Origin: Manduca sexta
Lineage: Eukaryota; Arthropoda; Insecta; Lepidoptera; Sphingidae
DNA: 64,000 bases
Direction of reading: 5' to 3'
Assembly (NCBI RefSeq): GCF_014839805.1
Contig: NC_051131.1
Location: 7,056,913-7,120,912, forward strand
The position numbers and the translations under genes are program-made. The notes beneath the pieces were generated by a model. That model was not told the origin of the DNA. It saw only the letters and a program-made list of their open reading frames with translations, and did no database searches. Of the stretch, positions 50,345-62,735 are shown one piece after another; position 1 is the first letter of the stretch; each line of letters opens with the position of its first letter.

Positions 50345-52345
50345 GTAATTCATGGCAATTTCGCGGGGTTTACCGAAAGGCCGAAATTGTCCTTATTTAT
50401 CCTATCTATAACTGCGGACACACAATCGACTTGCTCCTGATAATAAATTTGCAAGTCATCAGCATACAGATGGTACGCACATTGAAGATTTTGTGTTAAG
50501 AGGTTTATGAAGATAGAGTACAATAATGGGGAGAGTATGCCGCCTTGAGGGACGCCACAGTCTATATTACGCCAGCTAGACGAAGAATCGTCTAGGCGCA
50601 CCTACTGTTGGCGTCCCTGAAGATATGACGAGAACCAATTCAGTGCCGTGGGCGATACACAAGGTGGGAGAGGTTTGCAAGAAGAATGTCGTGACTATAT
50701 TGAAGGCGTTGGAGCAATCAACCAAAGCCAAAACAATGACTTTGGAATCCTCCATGCCCACCCTAATATCGCCAGTCACTTTGAGGTGTGCAGTAATAGT
50801 GCTATAGGGCCATAGGGCCAGGCCTGAAGACAGACTCGAGTGGGCGCAGTAGGTTGTTTCGGTGCACATGCTCAGACAGCTACCTCGAGCACTTTCGAGA
50901 GAAAAGGAAGAATGGATATGGGACGGAAATGCTTAGCAAGTGATGGGTTAGGGATTTTAGGAAGAGGGATAGCAATAGCTCTCCGCCACAAAGACGGAAA
51001 GATACCAGTGCTGAGGGAGGCGTTAATGATATGGGACATGATTGGTAGAAGTTGGTCCAGGATAGGGATTATCATGCGACGACTGATGTTGTCACAGCCA
51101 GCGGCATTGGATTTAATGGACAGGATGATTTTTCTAATTTCACCCAACGGCACAGAAGAAAAATGAAAAGTATTAATGTTAGGCCTGGATAGACCCGCTA
51201 AGAAATCCATGGTACGACGCCTAGTTTGGTGATCAATCATGGTAACAGATGTGAAATGTTGATTAATGTCATCCAAACCAATAGTCGTACCGTGGAGATC
51301 TATGTTTTTAACTTTGCCAATACCCTGAGTTCCGAGGAATCTCCAAATACTGGCTGGCGAGGAAGAAGAAATATTCTGAGAATGTGTCGGCGTTTAGCAT
51401 TACGTACCATCTGGTTATACCGATTCCTTGAAGCCTTAAAAAGGCACCAGTTCTCCTCCGAACGATCCCTTCTGTACTGGCGAAAATCACGACCCGTTCG
51501 TCTCATGGCCATCCTAACCCCATGTGTAATCCATGGTGCAGGAGGACGTTTTAATTTAATTTTCTTTAAAGGGGCATGGGTATCAAAGAGTGAAGTGACA
51601 GCGCGGTTAAAAATTGCGACTTTATCGTCAACAGAGGTGGCTGCCAATAGGTGATCCCAGTTAAAGTTAGCAGCGTCTCCATTCAGCTTATCCGCATCAA
51701 TGCGACCAAAACTACGCAAGTGCGTAGTTCGTATCTTTGAGGGGAACTTGGGAGGTTTTAGGGCGTAAAACATGTAGATGAGATCATGATGAGAGACGCC
51801 AGGAAGGGGGAAATTGACCGTGGGAGAAAATAAGGGAAGGAGCAGAGGTGAGGATAATGTCAAGCCAAGTGTCGTGACCATCCATTTTATGGTGGATGGC
51901 TTGCAGTGGTAGGACATGCAGTTTAGCAGAGTCAAGGACAGTAAGGAGTTTACGAGATCGGGAAGAGTGGCTGGCAAGGAGATCAGTATTTAAATCACCC
52001 ATGATGATGTGATGAGCATATTCTGATCTTATAGATTCCAGAACTGTTTCCAGGCTGGAGAAGTAATCAAGAGATAGAGGACAGTAAATAACACCTAGTA
52101 AGGTTTTCACTCTCTTGACCCAAACTTCAAGAAACAGAAATTTCGCATAAGCAGAATAAGAAGCAGAGGAAGATATTACAGTTTTATATTTCAGGTCGCT
52201 ACGTAAATATATAGCGACTTCGCCCCCTCTCCTGTCAACTCGATCATTTCTAATCAAAATGAAACTAGGGACGGGGTAATGGTAGAAGGAAGGTGAGGTT
52301 TGAGCCAGCTCTCAGAAATCAGAACGGTATGAACGTTAGCTTACG
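50345..52345 (-). pseudogene. Decayed internal fragment of a Jockey/CR1-like LINE ORF2 (endonuclease and partial reverse transcriptase)
   Basis: Read on the minus strand from 52345 down: the start of an AP-endonuclease-like domain (ISESWLKP), then GGEVAIYLRS, MGDLNTDLL and TWLDIILTS (52257-51784); a linker typical of insect LINEs with HAPLKKIKLKRPPAPW (51977-51300); RT fingers with SIKSNAAGCDNIS and FRPISILPFLSKVLE (51276-50872); RT motif A ALVDCSNAFN (50869-50576); then GVPQGGILSPLLY and the catalytic YADD at 50455-50466. The frame shifts several times and a stop interrupts the endonuclease start, so it is dead. The thumb and 3' part are missing at about 50345, as are ORF1 and the 5' UTR. 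It is only an internal piece, which is not the usual 5'-truncated product of retrotransposition. Confidence 0.85.
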
Positions 52346-52540
52346 AAAATAAACTCTTTTCATTTAGCCTTTAACTAACCACTAAGCTGTCATTAAAATT
52401 TGACATTTAATTACTAACTTAAATGTATATTTCCTATTTTTCTAATATTTCTTCAAATACCGGAAATACCGAAAATACCGGAATTTATTTTAGGTCAATA
52501 CCGAAAATACCGGTTTGGAAAAATGGTATTGCGACCCCTA

Positions 52541-52548
52541 ATAGATAC
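52541..52548. repeat. 8-bp target-site duplication, right copy (ATAGATAC)
   Basis: Exact copy of 49683-49690 directly outside the right TIR. Confidence 0.9.
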
Positions 52549-55521
52549 ATTTTGTTTGACAATGATGATTATCTGAGATAATTTGCTTTATGACTATAAC
52601 TTATATTAAAATGTCTACTTCTAAAACAATTTTTTTAATTCTATAAAGAGTAAGTAATTCTGTTTTGATAAAAGTTCGACATTCTTATTTTATTTACATA
52701 TTTCCAGTCGATTTGATGTGGATACAAGTTTTGTCGTCAAAACATTAGGGAATTATTGGATTTTTAAATTTTAATGTGTACTTTTCTTGATAATATTATT
52801 ATCCTATCATATAATAATATTTTCGTATTATTACTTGAATGGTAAGTCTCTTGCATGAGAAACAATTAAAGTCAACATTTTAAACATCGATTTTCTGTAA
52901 TGATATCTAAGTCCTGATTTAAGAGTGTATAAACTTAAAGTAGGTTATGATATTGATTTATAAAAGGAACATCAACTGACATTGAAACGTGTGGTTGTCT
53001 TTTAACATTATTAAAATCCGGAATCTCAAATTGCGGTGTGGTTGACACTGATTCTTAAACTAGGAAGTGCTGTGTATAATCACTATGACTCCAAAACATA
53101 GCGTTTTCTGAAATATGATTTTGAAAAAGAAACAAGATTATAATACGGTAGTACTTTTTGCCTAATCTATATTTTTTTTGTCTATTTATGATAACGTAAA
53201 GTAAGGATTTATTGTTACGATTAGAACGCAAATAACTCTCTCCACATCGCAACCAATATACCCTTACTTTAAAGCCTACTTGTTTCATTTAGATTTATAT
53301 TAGTTTATAGGCACTAGGATTAACTCAAATCAGGTGGATCATATACGCTCTTGTCACTAAAATTCCAATAATAGTAGACAATTAAAAATCAATTAATTAC
53401 ATAATAATTACGAAAAAAGTTAATAAACATTACCATGTTTCTTAGCTCACCTGCCACCGTTTCTGCACAAAATTACATATTATTGATTTTATAATGTTTT
53501 TTTTAAATAAGACTTTTGTACCAAATGTTGATCTTTGTACCAAAACAGGTTGTATATAAATTAGAAAAAGAAAGTTTTTCTAATAACTTCGGAATTTATT
53601 TTAACTTTTGGAACTTTGTGGGAATACAAAATGATAAACTTAACTACTTTGTGTAAAAAATATGCGGTTATTAGATGAAATAATAATGTTAATCATGTCA
53701 TTTTAGACTAATAGTATTACATGACAGATTGAATAATTCACGGAAAAAGATCGTAAATGGATGTAACTGGGATCTCCTAATTAGCATATAGTATTAAAAA
53801 AAAGGAAAATCACACAGGAAGAACAACTAAAATATAAAATTCATTATGCAATTTGAACATCCATATTTTACCTTGCTCTTCCTGCTCAAAAGTTCAAATA
53901 CTTGTCTAACCAGCTATGTGACATTGTGAAGGTCGTAACAAAAACTATCGCTTTAATATGGTATTATAAATGCATAGAAATCATTCTAAAAACTTCGTTA
54001 GCTAATCTTGTTATATACAGACTTCGTTCGATATGACATAATGCAACGAGATTATATCCGCTTCATCAGAAGGTTCACGCATTCTTTTACATAATAAAAT
54101 AAGGTATAAGATAGACATCAACACGCCGTGCTGGTTTAATGCGGGCTTACAGAAATACATATTTATTACTGACTAGTTTTTGCATGTGTCTGCGCTCGTG
54201 TACATAGGTACACGCGTCCAACTTACTGCAAACTTATCAGTTTGACGTTTCTTTATGATGTTAATTGTTAAGTCTCTCGAAATTCTAAATATGTGAAATG
54301 CTATCTTACTATATGGTTTAATAAATTTTCAAAAAAGATTTTGACAATATCTGACATTTACCTTCCTAATGTCAGGTTGTCCGATAAACTTGATTTGTTT
54401 TTACTAAAATGTCGCCAGGCATCAACATTTTTTTTTAACCTTATGAATGACGAGACAAGTAAACTGCGGGCTTAATGATAAGTGTCATAGTCGCCCATAA
54501 ATATTAGCTTATTAACAACACCTGAACACAAAGTACTACATGGGCCCACCAATTTACATGTTAAGACTCAAGTAGGTTATTTCACTGCCTACAGTGTCCT
54601 TCAAACCAGAACCTAATAGTGCCGTTTGGCGACAAAAATAGGCATTAAAACCTACCTGAGCGGACTCTCGCATACAAAAGACATTCAATAAATGTTTATA
54701 TTACATAACAAATAGCAGACATATCCCTTTTCATTTCTCTATGAGAGTATTTGCTAATATCGATCCGCTTTAATTTTGAAATAGAAATTAGAAACTAAAA
54801 TCGAGGTAAACCATAGCGTTTCCAATAATAAAAACAATATCAGATAATCCCGCTAACCTATAATTGTAGCCTTTCCTAAATCGATAGTCATAATTAATAT
54901 ACGCATTAAATAAAATTGAAAATCTACTATTTATAGTTGATCGATTTAATTATAATATTATATAGGTAAGTAAAACCATTAAGCAACTACATCGCACAAT
55001 AACGCCATTTTTAATATTGGCTCTTAATTCAAGACAGGTAAATATTTATTATCATCAATAAAGCCTTGTGACAATACATACATAGACACACGACATTATA
55101 ACATAACTACCACAGAAATGAAAAAAAATCAAGATTGGATGTTGTTCCTTTTTGTTTGTGTCTTAAACTTTGGCTGCAAGCCAAATATTTAGCCCCTAAC
55201 CGAATTGGTAGAAACTTCGAGTGTCTTATCAAGGATTTTTTTAATCCGGGACAGTAAGAGAGCTGTAGGTACTTACTCCGCCGAAAACCAGTATCATTTT
55301 AATACATATAAATTAACATTTTGAATTAAGAATAACATACTATGCATGACTTTAAGGCACATGTTTTTCAAAATATGAATGGTTAACCATTTGTCAAACT
55401 GAATAAAAAAACGGAGTTATTTGCCTATGCTACTAACAAAACGTTTTTAAAATTACAAATCACTTACAACAAGCCTTTGATCTGTTTTGTTAAATACACT
55501 AGTTTGACTACATTAGTTATA
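52549..55521. other. AT-rich intergenic DNA, nothing recognised
   Basis: Low-complexity AT-rich sequence. Open frames are short and lack recognisable motifs. Confidence 0.6.
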
Positions 55522-56358
55522 ATTTTTATTTTATTTTATTTTATTACACTTTATATACAAAGAGTATAAAGGCGGACTTAATGCCGAAGGCATTCTCTAC
55601 CAGTCAACCTTTAGGTGGTGCAGAGACTAAAGAGGTAGGTGTACACAACGAGAGAAGGTAGTGGAGAGAACATTAACAAACAAGACTGAAATCAATTAAC
55701 AATATAAAAGGTACGTCATATAAATATGCCCACATACATAAATACGTACATACATACATACAAACGAACAAACATACATAAATAATATTATATATATCTA
55801 CATATATATCATATTGTCATAACTGAAACTAATGACGAGATTCTGCCAACCCATCCAAGAGTATTTTCCGAACTCTCGTTTTAAAACCAAGCCGTGTAGT
55901 GGAGGATCTTACTTCGAAAGGGAGCGCGTTCCACAGAAGAATAGACTGAACATAGAAAGAAGAGTGGATAAAGTCAGATGTATGTGAAGGACATTTAAGT
56001 AGGAGATTATTTGATGAACGAAGATTCCTGTTGTGGTTACCACCCAGGTACTGGAAGTGGGGGGATAGATAGGAAGGTGAAGAAGGAGACTTGAGAAGCG
56101 AAAATAGTGTAGACAGTTCACGTATTTGCGAAGGTTGAAAATGAATCGAATGCAGTTATTGAGAAGACGGTCAAATTTATTGAGTTGATCTGCATTCAGG
56201 TCCAAAAAGCACACATCATCATAGTCAAAGAGCGGTAGGATTAAGGCTTGCACTAGCATTTTTTTAGTCTTAATAATTATACAAACCTTTCCTACAACGT
56301 CTGGCTTTACATTAGAGTGGTCAATATACAATAATAAAATGTTAGGTGTTATTTGCAA
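55522..56358 (-). mobile_element. 5'-truncated LINE 3' end (Jockey/CR1-like ORF2 C-terminus, 3' UTR, TAAAA tail)
   Basis: On the minus strand, 56358-55909 encodes MLVQALILPLFDYDDVCFLD, DLNADQLNKFDRLLNNC and IRFIFNLRKYV, the conserved C-terminal region after the reverse transcriptase in lepidopteran LINEs. It then loses frame. The 3' UTR contains gaatgccttcggcattaagtccgcc (minus-strand reading), which I recognise from moth and butterfly LINEs, and ends in a TAAAA-repeat tail (ATTTT repeats at 55522-55545 on the plus strand). The upstream part is absent, as in ordinary 5'-truncated insertions. It may belong to the same broad family as the fragment in the hAT element, but the two do not overlap enough to tell. 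Confidence 0.8.
55723..55790. repeat. Degenerate ACAT (CATA) microsatellite
   Basis: Repeated ACATACATACAT units interrupted by aatacg and aacgaac, inside the LINE 3' UTR region. Confidence 0.7.
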
Positions 56359-57790
56359 ACATCCTTCTCATCAGGTTCTTTCCCACACGCGAAATTTCAG
56401 ATTTGACTCGATACTTCATATAAAACTCGTAAAATAAAATAAACACGTTGTCATGTCCTTTTTCCAAAAATTAAAAGATAACGTCTCTTTATGCGCTCGG
56501 TACTATCGTTATCATTAGCGTATTAACATTTTCCCAATACACATTTAAAATGGCATAAAAAGTATCATTAATATAAATTATAATTATCTTTACCAATTCC
56601 TTTTTATTAATTAAGTCCTTATATTAACAAAATAAACTTAGGCGATTCAATATAACAGAGGCTAAAAGCAAAATGCGTTTCTACAATCGATAATCACTTA
56701 ACGCTATTTCCATATTTTATTTCCACATAATATATGAGCGTGCTTACTATTATTATGGTCTTTAAAAACCATATCTAATGATTCAATATGTCGGGCAATG
56801 AAGAGTTCTAGGCAACAATAATATTTGTAACACGTACTAAGTATGACCCCCTAACTCGATGTCATCCCTTAGTTCATAGTTGTTGTTATTTATTTACATT
56901 AATACCACGTTTATATAAATTAAAGAGTCCACACCACTGTGTATAAATTTAACTTATAATTTTATCAAAACCCATTAAGCTGTATAATATTTACGTTTTT
57001 TATCCTAGGATAGCAAAGTCGCAATGATTACATTACACCTGATCGTAAGTTCAATGTATTTTAAAATGTCGATCAACGTTTGATCCCTCAACGGTCACAA
57101 GATTTATGCCGGCTTCTCTTCATTTCTCTTTATTGATTCTTTATGATAAGCAGTTCGTATAATATTTTACTACTATTATTACACAAAAGCAACTTTATAT
57201 TTATAATTAAAATAAAACAAGTACTTAACCACATCTCCATATTATCGTCAGTTATTATTATCATTTAATATTTATTCAATCACACAATAAGCAATAGATA
57301 AAAGGTAATATTATTAATTACATTTTAAAGATAATTTACAATAATTATTTCATAAAGCAGTACAAAAATCACAACACTGTTAAAGAATGTAAATAAAAAA
57401 CATAATTAATTACAAAACAAAAAGCTCTTAAAAGCTTTCCTTTTCAAACTCAGTAGGGTTGGGGTGGCACCCCTCAATTTTATACGTACTAAACTAAATT
57501 TGATTCTAGATATATTTTCAGCTTACAATCTCAACGTTTTAAATTGTAATTCATATTTAGATTTTGACTCAGCATCGAATTATATTGGTGTTGTTACGAG
57601 ACTACTTTATCGTATTATAATCAATAAAAATATACAAGCTCTGTTGACATGCGCATGTACATTCTATTAGATACATCTACTACTAAGAATTTTTTAATAA
57701 AGTGTTATATGAAATTCAATCTCAAGTCTAATATTAAATTTAATTTCGACAATGTTTGTTTGAATTTTTTTGGTTGTAAATTGGAGTAAA
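56359..57790. other. AT-rich intergenic DNA, nothing recognised
   Basis: Very AT-rich with short open frames only. No recognisable protein, RNA gene or mobile element was found. Confidence 0.6.
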
Positions 57791-57915
57791 ATGAAGGAGC
57801 GTCCCGGCGCGGGACGGAGTGGAGAATAACACATGGGGTGCAGCGAAGGGTGCGGCGCGGGGCGGCCCACTGAAAAGTGCGCGGGTGGGGCTGAACAAAC
57901 TCGCGGGGACATACA
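57791..57915. promoter_or_regulatory. GC/CpG-rich island
   Basis: Contains ggagcgtcccggcgcgggacggag, itself an imperfect palindrome (GTCCCG...CGGGAC), and gggtgcggcgcggggcggcc. Both minus-strand open frames here are composition-driven. Promoter or regulatory role possible. Confidence 0.35.
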
Positions 57916-59870
57916 ACTGCGGCCCACAACTATAACTGTCATATTATTTATTTTATTTATAATAAAACAATATTGAAAACGAAGTAGTATTTTTCTCTCG
58001 CAAACTCCATTAGAATGTCATTTATATAATTAGCTCATTTGAAATTATGGAATAAGTGAAAATATAATTATATACATGAGACATAAAACCACCTTAACGT
58101 AACTGTTACGTGTGTTTGGTGAAAAATTTACAAGTTACAATTACATTACACAAAAATACAAAGATCGGACAGAAATAGAGATTTACATAGTTAGCCAATA
58201 GTTTAACCAAATAGATACCTTATATGACGGTATGAAGATATTAAAAAAACGCTTTTCAATGTCATTAGCAGTTATCGTGTGAAATATAACAAGGTGATAG
58301 TAAACGATGTTCTCTTGAAGATAACAATATATTAACAATAAACAGAAAACAAAAAGCCATGACTAAACTAGTTGTTTGAACACAACGCATTACAGATAGC
58401 AGTGAACGATAGAAAGTGTGTCACATTCGCGTTCCAATGAGGAAGCATCCGGTAGTAAATCTTACGTAAAGTATTCATGATAAGTAAAAAAGTGATAATA
58501 AATGAATACGAAAATCTTCGCATTGTGGGTGTCGCAATTGAACGTCCCTCCAGCATGTACTCTCAAATAGGGGAACAAGCATTTTAGCATTACCCCCGTG
58601 CACAACTCTTCCCGCGGGGGAGGGGGTGGGCCCACGGCGACGTAAAAATCAATATGCTGGAGTTGTTAAATCACGCTTATAAACGAGCACTCGTCTTCGT
58701 TTCATTCCTGAAATTGCTCAAGTATACGAGTTTAGCTTTCATTTAAATTTTCCGGTACGGCCAATGAAAAACTTTGTCTCCCCTTGTTCTACTACAGATA
58801 TGAGTAAGGGAATGTCCAAGGCTTCAACATAATTTTATATTTCATTAATATTAGACAATGGACAATGTTCTATATTTCCTAATTCTGGAACCAAGATCCT
58901 AGAACAATGTGACGTTACCTACGGGAATTGTCATTGCTGCTTTAATAACACACCCATTGAATTGGGATACATAGTAATACTAAAATTAATTTGTTGGAAA
59001 TAAAACATCTTCTTATTTTGTTTTCATAATATTAACGTAGAAACGTATATACATAATATTAGTGAAAATAATTTAGAAATGGTTATAACCGGAATTCCGA
59101 GACTTGAATTTTAGATACCTACGGTACGTTTTGGAGGAACTTTTAAATCTTTGTTATATGCACATATCTATCCTATCTATTACATTAGTATAAAATTTTA
59201 AATTGTTATTTTACTCTAAGTGTAGAATAAAATAAATTAAGTCTTGCACGAATATATATTAATGAAAGTGTGCCGTAATTCAGATAGAATTTTATGTAGT
59301 ATTTTAATTTATTATTTCTGTAACTATACATTTATATTAACATAAAGCTTAAAATTGTAAAAAAATAACTTATGTTTTTATTTTTATTAGAACGATGGGT
59401 ACATAACAAAAAATCGGCATGATGCCAACATTGCGGGTACGGAGCAAATTAGTAAAGAATTAGAGCAAAAATTAATCCTGGCCAAACCCCAAAACGCCAA
59501 TCCCAATTATTCGATTTTAAATTTTTATAAAACTACAGCGGAATCCATATCCATATCCATACATAATACAAAGAACATGCAAACGGAGTAAATGGAAAAC
59601 AAAATGTATAAGAAAGTACAAAATATATTTCCATTGAATTAAATAAAACACATGAATAGATAGCGCCGCATTAAAATAAAGATTGCATTTTAATGCCTTA
59701 TCTGTCTTGCATTAGACACGATTTGGACAAAAGAAAATATACAAAATAAAAGCAATTCTATATTATCCATTCTATAATAACAATTGTGTAGCTAAAGTAA
59801 AAATACTTACATGACTTTTTCTAGATTATACGTACTTATTGATATCATTATTTATATTATTTCTTTATAT
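57916..59870. other. AT-rich intergenic DNA with a small G-rich patch
   Basis: Mostly AT-rich and unrecognised. A short patch at about 58595-58642 (cccgcgggggagggggtgggcccacgg) stands out and has runs of G that could form a G-quadruplex on the plus strand. Confidence 0.5.
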
Positions 59871-59874
59871 ATTG

Positions 59875-59940
59875 TCACCCTAATTGCAAGGTTTTTTTTT
59901 TTTATTTCTATTTCAAAAATAAATCTTGCAATTAGGGTGA
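59875..59940. repeat. Perfect 16-bp inverted repeat (long hairpin)
   Basis: TCACCCTAATTGCAAG (59875-59890) and its exact complement CTTGCAATTAGGGTGA (59925-59940) flank a 34-nt T/A-rich loop. The whole unit is 66 bp, without coding capacity. It resembles a minimal foldback element or a hairpin precursor. Confidence 0.85.
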
Positions 59941-62585
59941 ACACGTAATTAACTTAAATAGTATCACTAACAGGCGTATTTGTTGCCGTAGATCGAGCGT
60001 TAGTAAATAAAAAGTAGCTGTACATCGAGACTTGTTGTTTGATTCTTCCATTTGGGAATCCTGTGTGATATTTAACGAAATTTTACGCAAAACAAACGTG
60101 AATTGTGTTAATAGCACGTCTGTTGTCTACTAAGTTATAATAAATTATAGCAGTAGCGACAGTTGAAAAAACCTTGGTATAATAATATCGAAGGTGCTTC
60201 GAAAGTAAGAAATTGCACAACTTAATTTATTTTTGTACCTAGTTTATAGAACCATATCTCCCTTTTTCTATATGATCTTATATCCGAATGTTTTCCATAC
60301 ATATTAAAATTACGAAATCACAAAATTAATATAGTAATTTATGTAGGTATGTAGTATATTATCTTAATATTATACCTTTAAAAATTTAAGAATTCTGCCT
60401 TAGAGTATCCTCAATTTAGTTATTTCAAATAAATTGTTATATCAGTTTTATACCAATAGGTTTTATCGACCGTGCTGCTGTAAATTTAACATTGCAGATT
60501 TTACGAGTTTTTAAGTCGACCCTAAAATTGTACTTAGAAATGAAAATTCATTAAGTAAATTCTTTGATATCTAATTGTAATTTAAAATCAATAGTGTCAT
60601 ATCTAAAACGATGTTTTAGTAACAGGTATATCAAGTTTTAATAGAATAGAAAACATTTCATATAGATATATGTAATATATGGTTACATTTAATTTAGCTG
60701 AAACGGGCATGCTTCTTACAATAGGTACCAAATATATTATCATCACGATAAAACATGAAATAGTTGCCTAAAAGTAAAAAGTAATATTACTTGTCCCGTT
60801 AAAGTGGGTCACCCCCTAGCCCCCGCTCCTCGCGGCCCCTCCCTGGAAGCCGTCTCTCGTCCGCCTCGCGACTGTCCCCATCCCCCACATCACCCCCCAA
60901 CATTCATTGTGCCGCAATATATTTCTTTTTATGTGCAAACAGAAAAGTCATTTATTTAAATTTTCTCACGAATTCGTATAGGAATTTTATTTTATTATAT
61001 TATCTGTATCACATTTGAAATGCTCCACATCTTCACTCGTAGCACGTGCGCGTTGTAGGCACCAACGAGTACAAATTGATTTTAATACACACTTACGCGC
61101 ATTGAAAATGTTTGCATGATTTTTATTTAAAAACCAGTAAAATGGCATACGAGTATAAACATCACTAGCTGTAGGTACGTCACATCGCCTCTCTCTCTTC
61201 TAGCTCAAAGTCGTCGCTGTTATGTCCCTATATAATTAAATTTAAAGCTCTCGGCGTGGAGGGGAATAATATTAAACTCAATTGCAAAGATCACAATTTT
61301 CTGACTTTGGCTGCGAGAACGTTAACCAACGACTTGTTCAAAGAAAAAGTTAAATATAAAAGTTAATTATACACATACCGCGAATAAACCTCAGTTTAAC
61401 GTGAAAACCTCAGTGTAACGTTACTTAAATAATACATTAATACAACGCTATAAGCCTAAATATGAATTAAACACCCAATATAATTTAACGAAATTGCGTT
61501 TGGATTTTATTCCTAATGCCTAAATGACTTTTTCTAAATGGCTATGTTGCTTAACATACTATCATAAACATACACCTGTCCTCAATTATTATTGTACTAA
61601 CAGCTAAGTTCCGGATATACCCTAAACAGACTGGATAGCGATACACGCACATATAGTGGAAAATCCGCCATATCACCTAATCAACATCATCGGTCACAAG
61701 AAGTCCACTGTGGCCTCATATTTAGACTACGCTATAGTTAGGTAGCCAAGTACACTCTTTATAGTAGTCAGTTATACATGCCAGTTAAAGAAAAATGTTG
61801 ACTTCAAATACCGTTGAATGAATATACTTACCTGTGTATAAAAATCTACGTCATTTATTTTCGTAGGGGTTTGGGTAGGTCGTCACTGGGGCATAATATT
61901 TTTTTGGCAAAGCTATTTTCCATCTCAAGATATAAGGGATAACTCTATTCTGGATTTTGTGCTCGCAATTCAAGCATGAATTTACATATCGAAAAAGTCA
62001 TACATATTCTTGGTAACGGAGCTGCGAATAGGACCAAAGTTTTGAAAGTTTAAGCCCAAATGCCTATGAAACAAAAAAATTTAATAACTTAAAGGGACAG
62101 TTAAAAAACAAAAATAGATAATCAAATGTGACAGTTATTAATTTCTATTCTACTTTCTCTTCAGTCCGACAAAACGAAGTAGGTATACTTAAGTTCCGAA
62201 CTTCGGTCATTGTCATTTCATTAACTAAGTACATATTTAGTTATTATATATAGTTATTGTTAAATGCCCATTGTAATCGGGTTGTATCGTAGCCTTCTGA
62301 TCTTTCGCCGAACCTAATTTAAACCTCTGTAGGTATATGATACGCCTCACCGCAACCAGTAGTAAGCATCCTCAAATTATACTGAAGAGAAGTTGAGTCC
62401 TAACCCAGCAATAATTTTGTTCGTGGCAATTTAATAAATGGAATGGCAATGCGTGCGGAGTATTCAGAATTTGTAAGTTCGTATGTGTGTAAGTATGCGT
62501 AGGTATTCGGCAGAATTAACAGAATTGATTACATTGCGCATTTTAGATTCCCTTGGTAAATAAGAAACCTGTAGATTTAAAAATA
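59941..62585. other. AT-rich intergenic DNA with one C-rich island
   Basis: A C-rich/CpG block at 60811-60905 (cccctagcccccgctcctcgcggcccc...) stands out. The rest is AT-rich, and no gene, tRNA or complete mobile element is recognised. Confidence 0.5.
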
Positions 62586-62735
62586 AAATTGGGTTTTTCT
62601 GCTCAATATCAGCCAGGCTTTAAAAATTTGTGCCCGATATGGCGATAGGTTTGCCCCCTATCACATCATGGAACGGAATACACTTGGCGAAGGTAGGCGT
62701 CCTGGTTGCATCGTCGACGTGATGTGTGTTTGTTT
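62586..62735. mobile_element. Decayed lepidopteran dispersed repeat
   Basis: Contains atatcagccaggctt, gtgcccgatatggcgatagg, ccccctatcacatcatggaacgg and tcctggttgcatc, phrases I recognise from a very common moth/butterfly repeat. Ends are unclear and substitutions are many, so it is old. Family name not certain. Confidence 0.6.

Larger units (their letters stand above)
49691..52540. mobile_element. hAT-superfamily non-autonomous DNA transposon (2850 bp) with nested LINE fragment
   Basis: Starts with TAGGGGTCGCAA and ends with its exact complement TTGCGACCCCTA (12-bp TIR), bracketed by perfect 8-bp duplications ATAGATAC. Both ends carry repeated subterminal motifs of the CCGGTAT/ATACCGG and TTTTCGGTATT type, as expected for transposase-binding regions. 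No hAT transposase or BED zinc finger frame is visible, so it must have moved with a transposase supplied in trans. The interior holds a decayed LINE fragment (about 50345-52345, minus strand) and, at 50200-50290, short direct and inverted repeats. The perfect duplication suggests a fairly recent insertion. Confidence 0.88.

Noticed and set aside
50840..51654. Plus-strand frames of 108 and 142 codons
   Set aside because: They are antisense to the LINE endonuclease/RT fragment, which has clear motifs on the minus strand.
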